Positions 16,892 through 30,480 are shown, numbered from the stretch's first letter. The stretch is DNA of 64,000 bases from Azonexus sp. (GCA_030696345.1 JAUYSK010000019.1:248001-312000), one strand, 5' to 3'. Translations and numbers: made by a program. The notes: a model not told the origin generated them from the sequence alone.

Positions 16892-19099
16892 GTGAATCCC
16901 GCGCCGTCCGGATTGCCTACCGCAAAGTGGCTGCGAGTCAGTCAACTATTGCCTTGGCTGGTGCTGGTGGTCGGACTCGCGATCACTTACTTCATCCAGC
17001 AAGTGGCCTTGACGGCAGCGAAAAGTGCGCTGGAGGATAGCTTCGCTTACCAGAAGCGCGAGATCAGTTTACGCATCGAGCAGCGCCTGATCGCCTACCA
17101 GCACGTCCTGCTCGGTACCCGGGGGCTGTTCAGCGCATCGAAAACTATCGAGCGCGGAGAATTCCACAATTACGTCAGCAACCTGCAGTTGGCCAAACAC
17201 TATCCCGGCATTCAGGGCGTCGGTTTTTCGCTGATCGTCCTGCCCCAGGAGAAGGCCGGGCTTATTGAAGCCATTCGCCAGGAGGGCTTCCCCGAGTACA
17301 CAATGCGCCCGGAAGGCGAGCGTGATTTGTACTCGGCCATTATCTATCTGGAACCGTTCGCTGATCGCAACCTGCGCGCCTTCGGCTACGACATGTATTC
17401 AGAACCCGTGCGGCGGGTGGCAATGGAAGCCGCACGCGATCTGGACGCACCGGCCATTTCAGGCAAAGTGACTTTGGTGCAGGAAGTCGGGCAGCAAGTA
17501 CAGGCCGGCTTTTTGATGTATGTGCCGGTATACCGCAACGGTCAGCCAAAGGAAACTCTGGCCGAACGCCGCGCCGGCATCATCGGCTGGGTCTATGCGC
17601 CGTTTCGCCTCAATGACCTGATGCAAGGCATTCTTGGCGAGCAAGTAGACAACATTCACCTGGAAATTTTTGACGGCAAGAGCACAACGCCGGAAACGCT
17701 GACCTACAACAACCGGGTCAGGGAATCCGGTTTGCCCGAAGCCACCGCACCAATTTTCCAGGCTATCCAGCCGATCGAAGTTTTTGGCCATACCTGGACC
17801 ATCAGATTCGCGTCGCTGCCCAGTTTTGAGGCCGGCATCGATACCAAACGAGTCACCGTGATAAGGCTGAGTGGTCTGCTGATCAGCATATTGCTCGCCG
17901 CCTTGGTGTGGTTGCTGACCAATGCCCGGGAACGGGCCGTCAGCCTGGCCAACATTGCCATCGAACGAAGCATGGAAGCAGAGAAACTGCGCGACAGTGA
18001 AGAACGTTTCCGCAACCTGTTCGACAAGAATTCCTCGGTGATGATGCTCATCGAGCCCGACTCGGGCCAGATTGTCGACGCCAATGGCGCCACTGCCGCC
18101 TTTTATGGCTACTCGAAGGAGCAGCTGGTCGGCATGCTGATCAGCGACATCAACATTTTGCCGCCGGAAAAAATCGCCGAAGAAAGGCAGCGCGCCCTGC
18201 ACGAGGAGCGCAATTACTTCCATTTTCCTCACCGCCTGGCCTCAGGCGAGTTGCGCCAGGTGGAAGTGCATTCGTCGCCGATCCTGAGTGACGGCCGCGT
18301 CCTGCTATTCAGCATCGTGCATGACATCACGGAACGTAAGCTGGCAGTCGAGCAGCTCCGACACCTGAACGAAACCCTTGAAGCGCGGATCGAAGACCGA
18401 ACCAAACAGCTACAAAGATCCAACCTGGAGCTTGAGCAGTTCGCCTATATCGCCTCACACGACCTGCAGGAACCGCTGCGCATGGTCGTCGGCTATGTGC
18501 AACTGCTGGAGAAGCGCCTCGCCGACAGACTCGATACGGACACCCGCGAATTCATGGGCTACGCAGTCGATGGCGCGAAGCGCATGCAGACCCTTATCGA
18601 CGATATCCTCGCCTATTCGCGCGTCAGAACGCAGGGGCAGCCGCTCGCACCGGTAGACTGCGGCGCAGCCCTGCAGGAGGCGCTTGATCGTCAGGCAGCG
18701 AAGATCGCCGAGACCGGTGCCGAGATTGATTGGCAGGCGCTGCCTGTGGTGATGGCTGACTACGCGCAACTCGTGCAACTGTTTCAGAATCTGATCGCCA
18801 ACGCGATCAAGTTCTGCAAGGATTGCGCGCCGCGCGTGCGCGTGGAAGCGGTGCACGAAGCCGGGCGGTGGCGCTTCTCGGTCACTGATAACGGCATCGG
18901 CATCGCGCCCGAGTATCGCCAGCAACTGTTCGTGATTTTCAAGCGCCTGCATACGCGAAGTGAGTACCCTGGTACCGGGATTGGCCTGGCGATTTGCAAG
19001 CGCATCGTCGAACGTCACGGCGGGGAAATCGGAATCGACTCTGCCCCCGAAGGCGGCACGGTGTTCTGGTTTACACTACCTGAGGAGGAAAGCCCATGA
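16892..19099 (+). CDS. Sensor histidine kinase with CHASE and PAS domains
   Basis: 735 residues starting at a GTG. Order: membrane helix (about 18-38), CHASE extracellular sensor (about 80-260), second helix (about 325-345), PAS (about 370-485), short coiled coil, phosphotransfer domain with His523 in [10 protein letters not shown], and an ATP-binding domain with [15 protein letters not shown] and [18 protein letters not shown]. The DLQEPLR box is typical of phytochrome-like kinases. It overlaps the next gene by 4 bases (ATGA), so the following response regulator is its natural partner. The signal is unknown; CHASE domains bind small ligands outside the cell. Confidence 0.9.
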   Translation: MNPAPSGLPTAKWLRVSQLLPWLVLVVGLAITYFIQQVALTAAKSALEDSFAYQKREISLRIEQRLIAYQHVLLGTRGLFSASKTIERGEFHNYVSNLQLAKHYPGIQGVGFSLIVLPQEKAGLIEAIRQEGFPEYTMRPEGERDLYSAIIYLEPFADRNLRAFGYDMYSEPVRRVAMEAARDLDAPAISGKVTLVQEVGQQVQAGFLMYVPVYRNGQPKETLAERRAGIIGWVYAPFRLNDLMQGILGEQVDNIHLEIFDGKSTTPETLTYNNRVRESGLPEATAPIFQAIQPIEVFGHTWTIRFASLPSFEAGIDTKRVTVIRLSGLLISILLAALVWLLTNARERAVSLANIAIERSMEAEKLRDSEERFRNLFDKNSSVMMLIEPDSGQIVDANGATAAFYGYSKEQLVGMLISDINILPPEKIAEERQRALHEERNYFHFPHRLASGELRQVEVHSSPILSDGRVLLFSIVHDITERKLAVEQLRHLNETLEARIEDRTKQLQRSNLELEQFAYIASHDLQEPLRMVVGYVQLLEKRLADRLDTDTREFMGYAVDGAKRMQTLIDDILAYSRVRTQGQPLAPVDCGAALQEALDRQAAKIAETGAEIDWQALPVVMADYAQLVQLFQNLIANAIKFCKDCAPRVRVEAVHEAGRWRFSVTDNGIGIAPEYRQQLFVIFKRLHTRSEYPGTGIGLAICKRIVERHGGEIGIDSAPEGGTVFWFTLPEEESP

Positions 19100-19545
19100 G
19101 CAGCCCCAACAACAACTCCCGGACGATCGTCATCCTGTTGGTTGAGGACAATCCCGGTGACGCTCGCCTGACGCAGGAGGCGATGCGCGACAGCAAGATG
19201 CTCAACCTGATACACGTCGTCGAAGACGGCGTCGAAGCGATGGCGTTCCTGCGGCGCGAAGGCCGATACAGCGAGGCGCCGCGGCCGGATCTGATTCTGC
19301 TTGACTTGAATCTGCCGAAAAAGGACGGGCGTGCAGTGCTCGCCGAGATCAAAGTCGATCCCGACCTCAGGCGCATTCCCGTGGTGGTGCTTACCACCTC
19401 GCGCTCAGAAGAGGATGTGCTGAAGGCTTATGACCTGCATGCGAACGCCTACGTGACCAAGCCGGTGGATCTGGAACAGTTCATGAGAATCGTGGCGCTA
19501 ATCGACGATTTCTGGTTTAACGTGGTGACTTTGCCGAACCGGTGA
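19096..19545 (+). CDS. Single-domain response regulator, Rcp1 type
   Basis: 149 residues consisting of a lone receiver domain: [11 protein letters not shown] at the acidic pocket, phospho-acceptor Asp in [17 protein letters not shown] for the conserved Thr/Ser, and the KPVD lysine. There is no output domain, as in regulators paired with DLQEPLR-type kinases. It should act as a phosphate shuttle or by protein binding. It is tightly placed between the kinase (overlap) and the hybrid kinase (4-base gap). Confidence 0.92.
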   Translation: MSSPNNNSRTIVILLVEDNPGDARLTQEAMRDSKMLNLIHVVEDGVEAMAFLRREGRYSEAPRPDLILLDLNLPKKDGRAVLAEIKVDPDLRRIPVVVLTTSRSEEDVLKAYDLHANAYVTKPVDLEQFMRIVALIDDFWFNVVTLPNR

Positions 19546-19549
19546 GCCT

Positions 19550-22381
19550 ATGACCGAAATGCCGATCCGCGTCTTGCTGCTCGAAGACAATCCGGGCGAT
19601 GCACACCTGTTGCAGGCGGCGCTCGCCGAGGACGCGATGCGCAAGTTCGTCATCACCTGGGTCGAGCGCCTGGCCGACGCACTGAACCGCCTCGGCGCCG
19701 AATCTTTCGATGTCGTGCTGTGCGATCTCAGCCTGCCAGACAGTACGGGAATGAATACGGCACGCGCAATTACCGAGCGTTTTCCGGCACTGCCGCTGGT
19801 GGTGCTGACAGCATCGCATGACGCGGACCTCGGTCGCAGCGCCATCCAGTATGGAGCGCAGGATTACCTCGTCAAGGGAAAATCCGACGCAGAGTCCATC
19901 GTTCGCACCTTGCATTACGCGATTGAGCGCAAGCTGCTCGAAAACGCCCTGATAGCGGCGAACTCGGTACTGGACCGGCGCGTCGCCGAACGTACGGCGG
20001 AACTTGAGAGTGCGAACAACAAGTTGCGCGCCAGCCTGGCGCACTTCCAGGCAGTGACCCAAAGCGCTAACGATGCCATCGTCAGTACCGACGCTGCGGG
20101 CGCGATCGTGGGATGGAATGCGAGTGCCGAACGCATATTCGGCCACACAGAAGCCGAGATGCTCGGGCAATCGCTTACTCGCTTGATACCGCAGCATCTC
20201 CAGGATGCTTACAGCAACGGCATGCGCAGATTACTCGCCTTGGGCGAGTTGCATTTGCCGGGCAAGGCTGTCGAATTATTCGGAATAAGCAAAGCGGGCA
20301 TTGAGTTCCCGCTTGAACTGTCGTTGTCGCAGTGGCATACAACGGAAGGAAGTTATTTCACCGGCATCGTCCGCGACATCACCGAACGCAAGCAGGCCGA
20401 ACGAGCCCTTGTCAGGGAGCGCGGCATCCTCAAGACCTTGACTCGCACCCTGCCGGACCTGGTGTGGCTGAAGGATCCCGAGGGAAGGTTCCTCGCGTGC
20501 AATGCCCGGTTTGAGGCTTTTTACGGCGCGACCGAGCAGCAGATCATCGGACGGACGGACTATGATTTTGCCGAGCGCGAACAGGCAGATTTCTTCCGTG
20601 AGCAGGACCGGCTGGCCATCGACGCTGGCGGCCCGTGGATCACCGAGGAAGAAGTGCGCTTTGCTTCGGACGGCCATCGGGAACTGCTGGAAACCATCAA
20701 GGTGCCAATGTTCGACGTGAACGGGGCCCTGATCGGCGTCCTGGGCGTCGGCCGCGACATCACCCGTGCAAGACAAAACGAGGCGGAACTGCGCAAGCTG
20801 GTCAGGGCGGTCGAGCAAAGCCCGGAAAGCATCATCATCACCAGCGCCGAGGCGCGCATCGAGTATGTGAACGACGCCCTTCTTCAGGCCACGGGCTACA
20901 GCCGCGAGGAATTGATCGGCCAGAACCCACGCCTCCTGCAGTCGGGCAAGACACCACCCGAAACCTACATCAGTATGTGGGATGCCCTGAAAAATGGGCT
21001 GCCGTGGAAAGGGGAATTCACCAACCGCATGAAGGATGGCACCGAATATATCGAGTTCGCCATCGTCACGCCGCTGCGCCAACCTGACGGGACCGTCAGC
21101 CACTACGTCGCGGTGAAGGAAGACATTACCGAAAAGAAGCGCATCAGCCTGGAACTCGACAACTATCGGCAAAACCTGGAAGAAATGGTTGCGGAGCGCA
21201 CCAGCGAACTCAGCGCGGCGCAACAACGCGCCGAAGCTGCCAACATTGCCAAGAGTGCCTTCCTGTCCAACATGAGCCACGAGATTCGTACCCCGCTCAA
21301 TGCCATCACCGGCATGTCTCACGTCCTGCGCCGCAGTGGCCTGACCCCGCAGCAGACAGACAAACTCGACAAGATCGAAACCGCCGGCAATCACCTGCTC
21401 AGTATCATCAACAATGTTCTCGATCTGTCGAAGATCGAAGCCGGCAAGTTTGCGCTGGAGGACGCCCCGGTTCATGTTGAAACCCTGCTCGGCAACATCG
21501 CATCGATGCTGGGACAGAAGGCGCGAGACAAGGGGCTGAGCTTTAACATCGAAACCGTCTCGTTATCCCATAACCTCCATGGCGACCCCACCCGGCTACA
21601 GCAAGCCCTGCTCAACTATGCCGCCAATGCCCTCAAATTTACCGAGACCGGTCACATCACCCTGAGGGTAAAGGAAGAAGCGCAGACCGAAGAATCCGCC
21701 ACCCTGCGTTTCGAGGTCGAAGACAGCGGCATCGGCATCGCCCCCGAGGCCCTACCCAAACTATTCGGCGCCTTTGAGCAAGCCGACAACTCGACGACGC
21801 GCAAGTATGGTGGCACCGGCCTCGGCCTGGCCATCACCAAGAAGATCGCCGAAGTGATGGGAGGAACCGCCGGCGTGACCAGTACCGCAGGCAGGGGCAG
21901 TACCTTCTGGTTCACGGCGATCCTCAGGAGGACCCAGCATTCTGTCGAGGAACCGGTCAAGGCCAGGGTCGAAACCGCTGAGCAGGCGATTCGTCGCGAT
22001 CATGCCGGCAAGCGCATCCTGCTGGCGGAAGACGAACCGATCAACCGGGAAGTTGGTGTGATGCTGCTGGAAGATGTTGGACTTCAGGTCGATCTCGCCG
22101 AGGATGGCGAGAAAACCGTAGCCAAGGCCCGTTCAGGCTGTTATGCCGTGATCCTGATGGACATGCAGATGCCAGTGCTGGACGGCCTGGATGCGACCCG
22201 ACAGATCCGTCAACTGCCTGGCTGCGAGACGATTCCCATTCTGGCGATGACGGCCAATGCCTTCGCCGAGAACAAAGATCAGTGCTTCGAGGCGGGGATG
22301 AATGACTTTATTTCCAAGCCGGTCATGCCGGAATTGCTTTATGAAACCTTGTTGAAGTGGTTTGAAAAGGGACGGAGCTGA
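19550..22381 (+). CDS. Hybrid sensor kinase: receiver-PAS-PAS-PAS-kinase-receiver
   Basis: 943 residues, no membrane helix. An N-terminal receiver (Asp59 in [11 protein letters not shown]) is followed by three PAS modules (about 165-280, 285-405, 410-530), a coiled coil, the phosphotransfer His577 in [14 protein letters not shown], an ATPase domain with [15 protein letters not shown] and [13 protein letters not shown], and a C-terminal receiver with Asp871 in [12 protein letters not shown]. Receivers at both ends suggest it takes phosphate from the upstream kinase and passes it on. No output gene follows, so the final target is elsewhere. Confidence 0.92.
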   Translation: MTEMPIRVLLLEDNPGDAHLLQAALAEDAMRKFVITWVERLADALNRLGAESFDVVLCDLSLPDSTGMNTARAITERFPALPLVVLTASHDADLGRSAIQYGAQDYLVKGKSDAESIVRTLHYAIERKLLENALIAANSVLDRRVAERTAELESANNKLRASLAHFQAVTQSANDAIVSTDAAGAIVGWNASAERIFGHTEAEMLGQSLTRLIPQHLQDAYSNGMRRLLALGELHLPGKAVELFGISKAGIEFPLELSLSQWHTTEGSYFTGIVRDITERKQAERALVRERGILKTLTRTLPDLVWLKDPEGRFLACNARFEAFYGATEQQIIGRTDYDFAEREQADFFREQDRLAIDAGGPWITEEEVRFASDGHRELLETIKVPMFDVNGALIGVLGVGRDITRARQNEAELRKLVRAVEQSPESIIITSAEARIEYVNDALLQATGYSREELIGQNPRLLQSGKTPPETYISMWDALKNGLPWKGEFTNRMKDGTEYIEFAIVTPLRQPDGTVSHYVAVKEDITEKKRISLELDNYRQNLEEMVAERTSELSAAQQRAEAANIAKSAFLSNMSHEIRTPLNAITGMSHVLRRSGLTPQQTDKLDKIETAGNHLLSIINNVLDLSKIEAGKFALEDAPVHVETLLGNIASMLGQKARDKGLSFNIETVSLSHNLHGDPTRLQQALLNYAANALKFTETGHITLRVKEEAQTEESATLRFEVEDSGIGIAPEALPKLFGAFEQADNSTTRKYGGTGLGLAITKKIAEVMGGTAGVTSTAGRGSTFWFTAILRRTQHSVEEPVKARVETAEQAIRRDHAGKRILLAEDEPINREVGVMLLEDVGLQVDLAEDGEKTVAKARSGCYAVILMDMQMPVLDGLDATRQIRQLPGCETIPILAMTANAFAENKDQCFEAGMNDFISKPVMPELLYETLLKWFEKGRS

Positions 22382-22714
22382 GCGGCTGGTGGGAATGGCC
22401 ATTGAAGCCTCTGCCGAATGAATGGCGATTCAGGACACTCATCCACCCTTTGGACAAGCGCTGGATCATGACGACGATTTCCGTGCTGTCACTACCGTGC
22501 CAGCAATAGTGATAACTCGATGGCAACACTATCGGAAATGGCTCGTTGGGAACTTTTGTATCCCCCCGGAAAACCGCACCCCAGATTCGTAAAGTATCGT
22601 GAATGCTATGGGTTGGCTCTGCTGACTGCGGCATAATCCCGCTTTCACATACCTTGGTCGCATCATGCCGAGCCTGGCAAGCGCTTTACAAGATGATGGG
22701 AAGGTTGATGGGTA
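22382..22714. other. Intergenic stretch with no recognised feature
   Basis: Between the hybrid kinase stop and the tRNA-Ser terminator. Open frames here are short, lack ribosome binding sites and resemble nothing known. No repeat or RNA fold stood out. Confidence 0.5.
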
Positions 22715-22743
22715 AAACAAAAAAGCACCCCGAAAGGTGCTTG
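22715..22743 (-). terminator. Terminator of tRNA-Ser
   Basis: On the minus strand AAGCACC pairs with GGTGCTT around TTTCGG and is followed by a T run. Confidence 0.8.
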
Positions 22744-22756
22744 ATTGTTGGTCGCT

Positions 22757-22844
<88 letters not shown>

Positions 22845-22871
22845 GAAGCGGGCGACATAATAGCACAACGG

Positions 22872-25698
<2,827 letters not shown>

Positions 25699-25749
25699 TC
25701 ATCCGCCGGCGATTATCATGGTGGTGTTCTCAAATTGCTGGCTGGAATC

Positions 25750-26622
25750 ATGCGTCGCCCTACCCTGCTCTTCTGCGCTGCCTTGAGCGCTTTACTGCAT
25801 TCTGCCAATCTCGCCGCCGCCCCCGGCATCGACCACTGGTGTGCCGCCATTGGCAAGCGACTGGGCAGCGTTCCGCCGGCCGAATGCCGGCGCCTGGGCT
25901 TGCAGCCAGCGACCACTGTTTCGACCCGCGGCCACGCACTGATGCTGCGCGATATTCCACCGACCGCCCAAAAGCTCGCCAATACCGGCAAATTGCCGGC
26001 GCGGCCAACCCGCATCCTGCTTATTGGCGGCATTCATGGCGACGAACTGACGTCCGCCTCGATCGTCTTCCACTGGCTGCAATGGTTGAACGAAGCCGAA
26101 TCCCGGCAATATCACTGGCGGGTCATCCCGGTGGCCAATCCGGATGGACTACTGGCCAACCCGCCACAACGGGTCAATGGTCGTGGCGTCGATCTCAATC
26201 GCAATTTCCCGACGCCGGACTGGAGCAGTGACGCCCACGCCTACTGGGCCAAGAAGACCAACAAGGATCCGCGCCGTTTTCCCGGCCATAGCGCGATGTC
26301 GGAACCCGAAACCCGATGGTTGCGCGAGCAGATCGAGCAATTCCAGCCCGATGTCGTGGTCAGCGTTCACGCCCCCTTCGGCATTCTCGACTACGATGGC
26401 CCGGCCCGCCAGCCGCGCCGCTTCGGGCATCTCAAGCTGAACCGGCTGGGCATTTATCCCGGCTCGCTAGGCAATTACGGTGGCGTGCACAAGAACATGC
26501 CGGTAATCACCATCGAACTGCCCAATGCCACGGCGATGCCCACCGCCCGGGAACAGCGCGAAATCTGGAACGACATGCAAACCTGGCTGCGCCGCAACAT
26601 CGCGTCAAAAAATACGTCCTGA
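25750..26622 (+). CDS. Exported zinc carboxypeptidase of the M14 family, MpaA-like
   Basis: 290 residues from the ATG at 25750; a TTG five codons earlier is also possible. A signal peptide is visible. Zinc ligands appear as GGIHGDE (H..E) and VSVHAP, the substrate Arg in GVDLNRNFP, and the catalytic Glu in ITIELPN. Family members remove the meso-diaminopimelate from murein tripeptides or act as carboxypeptidases. The signal peptide here favours a periplasmic murein role. Divergent from serS, convergent with rarA at a 10-base gap. Confidence 0.78.
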   Translation: MRRPTLLFCAALSALLHSANLAAAPGIDHWCAAIGKRLGSVPPAECRRLGLQPATTVSTRGHALMLRDIPPTAQKLANTGKLPARPTRILLIGGIHGDELTSASIVFHWLQWLNEAESRQYHWRVIPVANPDGLLANPPQRVNGRGVDLNRNFPTPDWSSDAHAYWAKKTNKDPRRFPGHSAMSEPETRWLREQIEQFQPDVVVSVHAPFGILDYDGPARQPRRFGHLKLNRLGIYPGSLGNYGGVHKNMPVITIELPNATAMPTAREQREIWNDMQTWLRRNIASKNTS

Positions 26623-26632
26623 TCCCGGCGGC

Positions 26633-27979
26633 TTACTGCTCGCCGCCTTCGTCGCCTTTTTTGCCGCTCCTCCGGCGAACCTGCTGATCCAGGGCACGCA
26701 GATGCGTCAGTTTTTCACCGATCTTGCCCTCCAGCCCGCGCGGCGTTGGCTGATACCAGCCGGGCTCGGGCATGCCGTCGGGCAGATAGGTTTCGCCGGC
26801 GGCGTAGGCTTCCGGTTCGTCATGGGCGTAGCGGTAGGCGTGGCCGTGGCCGAGTTCCTTCATCAGTTTGGTCGGCGCGTTGCGCAGGTGGTTGGGCACC
26901 GGGCGCGAGCCATCCTGCTTCACGAAGGCGCGGGCGGCGTTGTAGGCGTTGTAGCCGGCATTCGACTTGGCGGCGACAGCCAGATAAATCACCGCCTGAC
27001 CTAGTGCCAGTTCGCCCTCCGGTGAGCCGAGTCGCTCGAAGGTGGCGGCAGCCTCGTTGGCCATCTGCATGGCGCGTGGGTCAGCCAGGCCGATGTCTTC
27101 CCAGGCCATGCGGATGATGCGCCGGGCCAGGTAACGCGGGTCGGCGCCGCCGTCCAGCATGCGGGTGAACCAATACAGCGCAGCATCCGGATTCGAGCCG
27201 CGCACCGACTTGTGCAGCGCCGAAATCTGGTCGTAGAAGGCATCGCCGCCCTTGTCGAAACGGCGCAGGCTTTGCTCCATGGTTTTTTCGATAAATTCGC
27301 CGTCCACCGCAGCAATGCCCGCCGTATGTGCCGCCGTACGAACCTGTTCGAGCAGATTGAGCAAACGCCGCGCATCGCCGTCAGCCAGGCCGATCAGCCG
27401 TTCACGCGCCGCCGCATCAAAGCTCAGGTCAGCCAGCGAGCGGGCGCAGGCACGATCGAACAAGGCACCCATCTCGGCCTCGTCGAGTGATTTCAGCACA
27501 TAGACTGATGCCCGTGAGAGCAAGGCTGAATTCACCTCGAATGATGGATTCTCGGTGGTCGCACCGATAAAGGTCAGCAGACCGGACTCAACAAACGGCA
27601 AAAAGCCGTCCTGCTGCGCTTTATTAAACCGGTGGATTTCATCGACGAACAATATCGTCCTCCGCCCCTGCCCACGCCACATCTCGGCTTGGGCCACCGC
27701 CTCACGCACCTCCTTGATGCCGGAAAACACCGCCGACAGGGCAATGAACTCGCATTGAAACTGCGTCGCCATCATCCGAGCCAGCGTCGTCTTGCCCACC
27801 CCCGGCGGTCCCCACAGGATCATCGAATGTGGCTGACCGGATTCGAAGGCGAGGCGCAGCGGCTTGCCAGGCCCGAGCAGGTGCCGCTGGCCAATCACTT
27901 CATCCGGCGTTTGCGGGCGCAGTTGCTCGGCGAGCGGGGCGCGCTCATCAACGCCTGCTTGGGAAAACAGATCGCTCAA
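26633..27979 (-). CDS. rarA: Replication-associated recombination ATPase RarA (MgsA)
   Basis: 448 residues, standard length. Clamp-loader-type AAA+ ATPase with Walker [10 protein letters not shown], Walker [11 protein letters not shown], sensor 1 [12 protein letters not shown] and the RarA C-terminal tetramerisation part ([30 protein letters not shown]). It acts at stalled replication forks. Only 11 bases separate its start from the ccdB stop, so in this genome it is probably also transcribed from the ccdAB or intI side. Confidence 0.95.
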   Translation of the reverse strand: MSDLFSQAGVDERAPLAEQLRPQTPDEVIGQRHLLGPGKPLRLAFESGQPHSMILWGPPGVGKTTLARMMATQFQCEFIALSAVFSGIKEVREAVAQAEMWRGQGRRTILFVDEIHRFNKAQQDGFLPFVESGLLTFIGATTENPSFEVNSALLSRASVYVLKSLDEAEMGALFDRACARSLADLSFDAAARERLIGLADGDARRLLNLLEQVRTAAHTAGIAAVDGEFIEKTMEQSLRRFDKGGDAFYDQISALHKSVRGSNPDAALYWFTRMLDGGADPRYLARRIIRMAWEDIGLADPRAMQMANEAAATFERLGSPEGELALGQAVIYLAVAAKSNAGYNAYNAARAFVKQDGSRPVPNHLRNAPTKLMKELGHGHAYRYAHDEPEAYAAGETYLPDGMPEPGWYQPTPRGLEGKIGEKLTHLRALDQQVRRRSGKKGDEGGEQ

Positions 27980-27990
27980 GACAACTCCAA

Positions 27991-28320
27991 TCAGTTCCAG
28001 GCCCGGGAAAACACTTCGTCCAGCGCAGCAACCACGCTGTCACCCTCTTCCAGCAGCGAGCCAACCTTCGGCCCGAGCGCTTCCAGCGATACGGAAACGA
28101 TTTCCAGCGGATTTAGCACGACCCGCCGCCCCTCAACCGTGAAGGACGGATTTACCGGCGAGGCGGGCAAGTCAACCTCACGCGCCAGCAGATCACCGGC
28201 AACCAGCGGCACGACCACGCGCCGCCGCCGCGCATCGAACGCCGCCGACTGCACGACCACGACGTAAGGCACCTGCGCCGCCTGCCGCCCGATATTGCGA
28301 TGCACGTCAAACTGGCTCAT
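27991..28320 (-). CDS. ccdB: CcdB-family toxin
   Basis: 109 residues. Family features are the start SQFDVHRNIGRQAAQVPYVVVVQ, the segment VVPLVAGDLLAREVDLPASPV, the NPLEIVSVSLEALG stretch and a C-terminus ending in Trp (SRAWN); the terminal WGI-type residues are what F-plasmid CcdB uses on gyrase. CcdB poisons DNA gyrase. It overlaps the antitoxin gene by 4 bases. Its place between the integron integrase and rarA suggests that it stabilises the integron region (inference). Confidence 0.9.
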   Translation of the reverse strand: MSQFDVHRNIGRQAAQVPYVVVVQSAAFDARRRRVVVPLVAGDLLAREVDLPASPVNPSFTVEGRRVVLNPLEIVSVSLEALGPKVGSLLEEGDSVVAALDEVFSRAWN

Positions 28321-28568
28321 AGCGTCGAATGCTCGTCGGCAAACGAACCGTGCGCCTCTTCAAAGCGGTTCCAGGCCCCGGAAACCTCGGCGTATTGCTG
28401 CTGCTGATCCTGGCGCAGTTGCCGCTCGCGCGCGACGAACTCTGCCAGCAGGCCATCCACGGTCGACGACAAATTTCGGGTAAAAACCCGCGCCTGCTGC
28501 ACGGTAGCTTCATTGAGCAGCAAATTCACCGGGCGCTTGGCCGGCGAGGTCTGAGCAAGTGGTTTCAT
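28317..28568 (-). CDS. ccdA: CcdA-family antitoxin
   Basis: 83 residues from the ATG at 28568, chosen for the strong GAGGAGG site upstream. The N-terminal part is the ribbon-helix-helix DNA-binding segment (KRPVNLLLNEATVQQARVF) and the C-terminal part is the toxin-binding tail (WNRFEEAHGSFADEHSTL), which matches the CcdA C-terminus. It neutralises CcdB and should repress the pair. Starts 49 bases after the intI stop in the same direction. Confidence 0.88.
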   Translation of the reverse strand: MKPLAQTSPAKRPVNLLLNEATVQQARVFTRNLSSTVDGLLAEFVARERQLRQDQQQQYAEVSGAWNRFEEAHGSFADEHSTL

Positions 28569-28617
28569 AAAAACGCCTCCTCTGCGCATGGTATGCGCAC
28601 CAAACGAAAAATACCAG

Positions 28618-29595
28618 TCATCGCAGCACCGCATCCAGCGGCGACACAACACCGCGCCCGCCCCGGTTCAACACGTGGGTATAAATCATCGTCGTCGATA
28701 CATCGGAATGGCCCAGCAGTTCCTGCACGGTACGGATGTCGTATCCGGATTCCAATAGATGCGTCGCGAACGAGTGGCGCAGCGTGTGCGTCGACGCCGG
28801 CTTGGCGATTCCCGCGATCCCCACCGCCGCCTTGATCGCCCGCTGCAAGGCTTGTTCATGCGTATGGTGGCGGCGCTCGATGCCGCTGCGCGGATCGGTC
28901 GACAACTCGCGTGCCGGAAACACCCAGAACCAGCCCCAAGCCTTGGGAGCGGACGGATACTTTCGCGCCAGCGCCTCCGACATTTGCACGCCGGGCCGCC
29001 CAGCTGCCTCGTCCCGCTCCCACAACACCCGAACGCGGGTCAGATGCGCCTGCAAGGCCGGCACCGCCGATGCCGGCAACACCGTCAACCGATCCTTGCC
29101 ACCCTTGCCATGACGCACCGTCAACTCGCCGCGCTCGAAATCCACATCCTTGACCCGCAGGCGCACACATTCCATCAGGCGCATCCCCGTTCCATAAAGC
29201 AGACGGGCCATCAGCGCATGCGTTCCCACCATCACCGCCAGCAGTCGCTCGACCTCGCCACGCGAAAGCACAACCGGCGTCCGCTTCGGCTTCTTGGGAC
29301 GCTCCAGATCGGTCAGCCAGGGCAGATCTATACCCAGCACATCTCGATACAAAAACAGCAACGCCGACAAAGCCTGCTGGTGCGTCGAAGCTGCCACCTT
29401 CAACTCCGAAGCCAGATAACCGAGAAACGCCCGAACCTCCTCCGCCCCCATATCCCGAGGGTGACGACGACCATGAAAAGCGACGAAACGCCGCACCCAC
29501 TCGACATAAGTACGCTCAGTCCTTATGCTGTAGTGCTTATAGCGAATCACTTCCCGGACGCGCCCCAGCAAAGTCGAGGATTGGTTTGTTTCCAT
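28618..29595 (-). CDS. intI: Integron integrase (tyrosine recombinase)
   Basis: 325 residues. N-terminal SAM-like DNA-binding domain ([17 protein letters not shown]), then the catalytic domain with Arg139 (GTGMRLME), His270 and Arg273 ([10 protein letters not shown]), His296 (LLGHSDV) and the nucleophile Tyr305 (IYTHV), so all catalytic residues are intact. The extra stretch of about residues 200-245 ([13 protein letters not shown]) is the insert that sets IntI apart from XerCD. It joins circular cassettes at attI and excises them at attC. Read away from the cassette array, as in other integrons. A SOS box precedes it. Confidence 0.96.
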   Translation of the reverse strand: METNQSSTLLGRVREVIRYKHYSIRTERTYVEWVRRFVAFHGRRHPRDMGAEEVRAFLGYLASELKVAASTHQQALSALLFLYRDVLGIDLPWLTDLERPKKPKRTPVVLSRGEVERLLAVMVGTHALMARLLYGTGMRLMECVRLRVKDVDFERGELTVRHGKGGKDRLTVLPASAVPALQAHLTRVRVLWERDEAAGRPGVQMSEALARKYPSAPKAWGWFWVFPARELSTDPRSGIERRHHTHEQALQRAIKAAVGIAGIAKPASTHTLRHSFATHLLESGYDIRTVQELLGHSDVSTTMIYTHVLNRGGRGVVSPLDAVLR

Positions 29596-29617
29596 GCCGT
29601 ACCTGCCAATAGAAATT

Positions 29618-29637
29618 TACTGTGTATAAATACAGTA
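29618..29637 (-). promoter_or_regulatory. LexA (SOS) box in front of intI
   Basis: TACTGTGTATAAATACAGTA, a near-perfect CTGT-N8-ACAG operator with extended symmetry, 22 bases upstream of the intI start. It overlaps AT-rich bases likely to include the -10 element. LexA control of integrases is known from mobile and chromosomal integrons. Confidence 0.85.
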
Positions 29638-29671
29638 GTCCATCGTTATTCATATGACAAGCACCTTCGGA

Positions 29672-29880
29672 GGCGCCATGTTGGCCAGCATAGACGGCAC
29701 GAGTCCAGGATACATGGCGCTCACGCCGCATATCCTGGCACCGCGCCATGTTTCACCGCCATCCATCCTTGGCAATAACACGCTTCCCCCCTCCCAAAAC
29801 CGCTCTGGCTGGGCTTCTTCTGCTGAAGCGCAGGCAAGGATGGATGGCAGTTTCCCAGAATACATGGCGAAAACGCCATC
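29672..29880. repeat. Repeat-rich leader between intI and the first cassette (attI side)
   Basis: GCGCCATGT (29673-29681) faces ACATGGCGC (29712-29720), and the same pair recurs at 29743-29751 and 29862-29869. Inside the second unit a 14-base perfect inverted repeat, GCCATCCATCCTTG (29758-29771) and CAAGGATGGATGGC (29835-29848), frames about 60 bases. The two units also align as direct repeats around ATACATGGCG. Such structure is unusual for an attI leader. A minus-strand frame through it (29650-29883) shows repeated peptide units, discussed in the findings. Confidence 0.6.
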
Positions 29881-29888
29881 CACTTCAC

Positions 29889-29895
29889 GTTGGGC
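29889..29895 (+). other. attI core site, junction with cassette 1
   Basis: GTTGGGC, the point where integrase would cut after the G. No partner R'' core of an attC precedes it, so it marks the attI end and the start of cassette 1. It lies about 290 bases from the intI start, farther than in class 1 integrons. Confidence 0.65.
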
Positions 29896-29914
29896 GTCTT
29901 AAGCCCCGGCTTAG

Positions 29915-30385
29915 ATGACACCATTTTTCGAAATTCTCACTTGGGTTACTTTTGCGGTTGCCATGGTCATCGCACCTGTCGCGTGGTTTCGGATGGTGCG
30001 CGCGAAGACCCGCCCCGCCTACTGGAAGAACATTGCCCTGTTCGTCGGCCCCATCTTGCTGGTCTTCCTTTTTGCCAATGCCGCGGGTTTAATGCCGGAG
30101 GCTCCAACACCTCCAGCTCCGCCAAGCCCGCAAGATGTTTTGGGGGAAATGCCAACTAGCCAAATCGTCTTGCTTGCTCTGGTTGCTGCACTCTGGATTG
30201 GTGGAGGAAATCTGCTGTTCCACTTTCATAATCGCCGCCTCGGAAAAAAGTGGTGGCAGGCCATGAACCCCTTCAATCCACCATTCAAAGATTTCAACAC
30301 TCGGGAGTGGTTAATTCTCGTCGCTCTGGCCATTGTCTCGCTTGGCCTCATGGCGCTTGCCATTTCTGTCGGCCTGCCCGCATAG
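29915..30385 (+). CDS. Cassette 1: four-helix membrane protein, unknown
   Basis: 156 residues. Four membrane segments are visible (about 9-28, 44-64, 88-110 and 133-153) with a Pro-rich linker (PEAPTPPAPPSPQD) between the second and third. No family recognised. The ATG is 20 bases inside the cassette and the ribosome site is weak. As the first cassette it should be the best expressed if a Pc-type promoter reads from the attI side. Confidence 0.75.
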   Translation: MTPFFEILTWVTFAVAMVIAPVAWFRMVRAKTRPAYWKNIALFVGPILLVFLFANAAGLMPEAPTPPAPPSPQDVLGEMPTSQIVLLALVAALWIGGGNLLFHFHNRRLGKKWWQAMNPFNPPFKDFNTREWLILVALAIVSLGLMALAISVGLPA

Positions 30386-30393
30386 CCCATGAC

Positions 30394-30465
30394 GCCCAAC
30401 ATCACAATCCACCGGACCTACGGCAAGCTGCGCTTGCCTGCGTCCGGTGATTTTCAACGTTGGGC
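30394..30465 (+). repeat. attC1 (72 bases, family A)
   Basis: GCCCAAC ... GTTGGGC with a folded palindrome between (CACCGGAC / GTCCGGTG arms, AAGCTGCGCTT apex). Nearly identical to attC4 and attC10. Confidence 0.92.
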
Positions 30466-30480
30466 GGCAAAGAGGCATCC

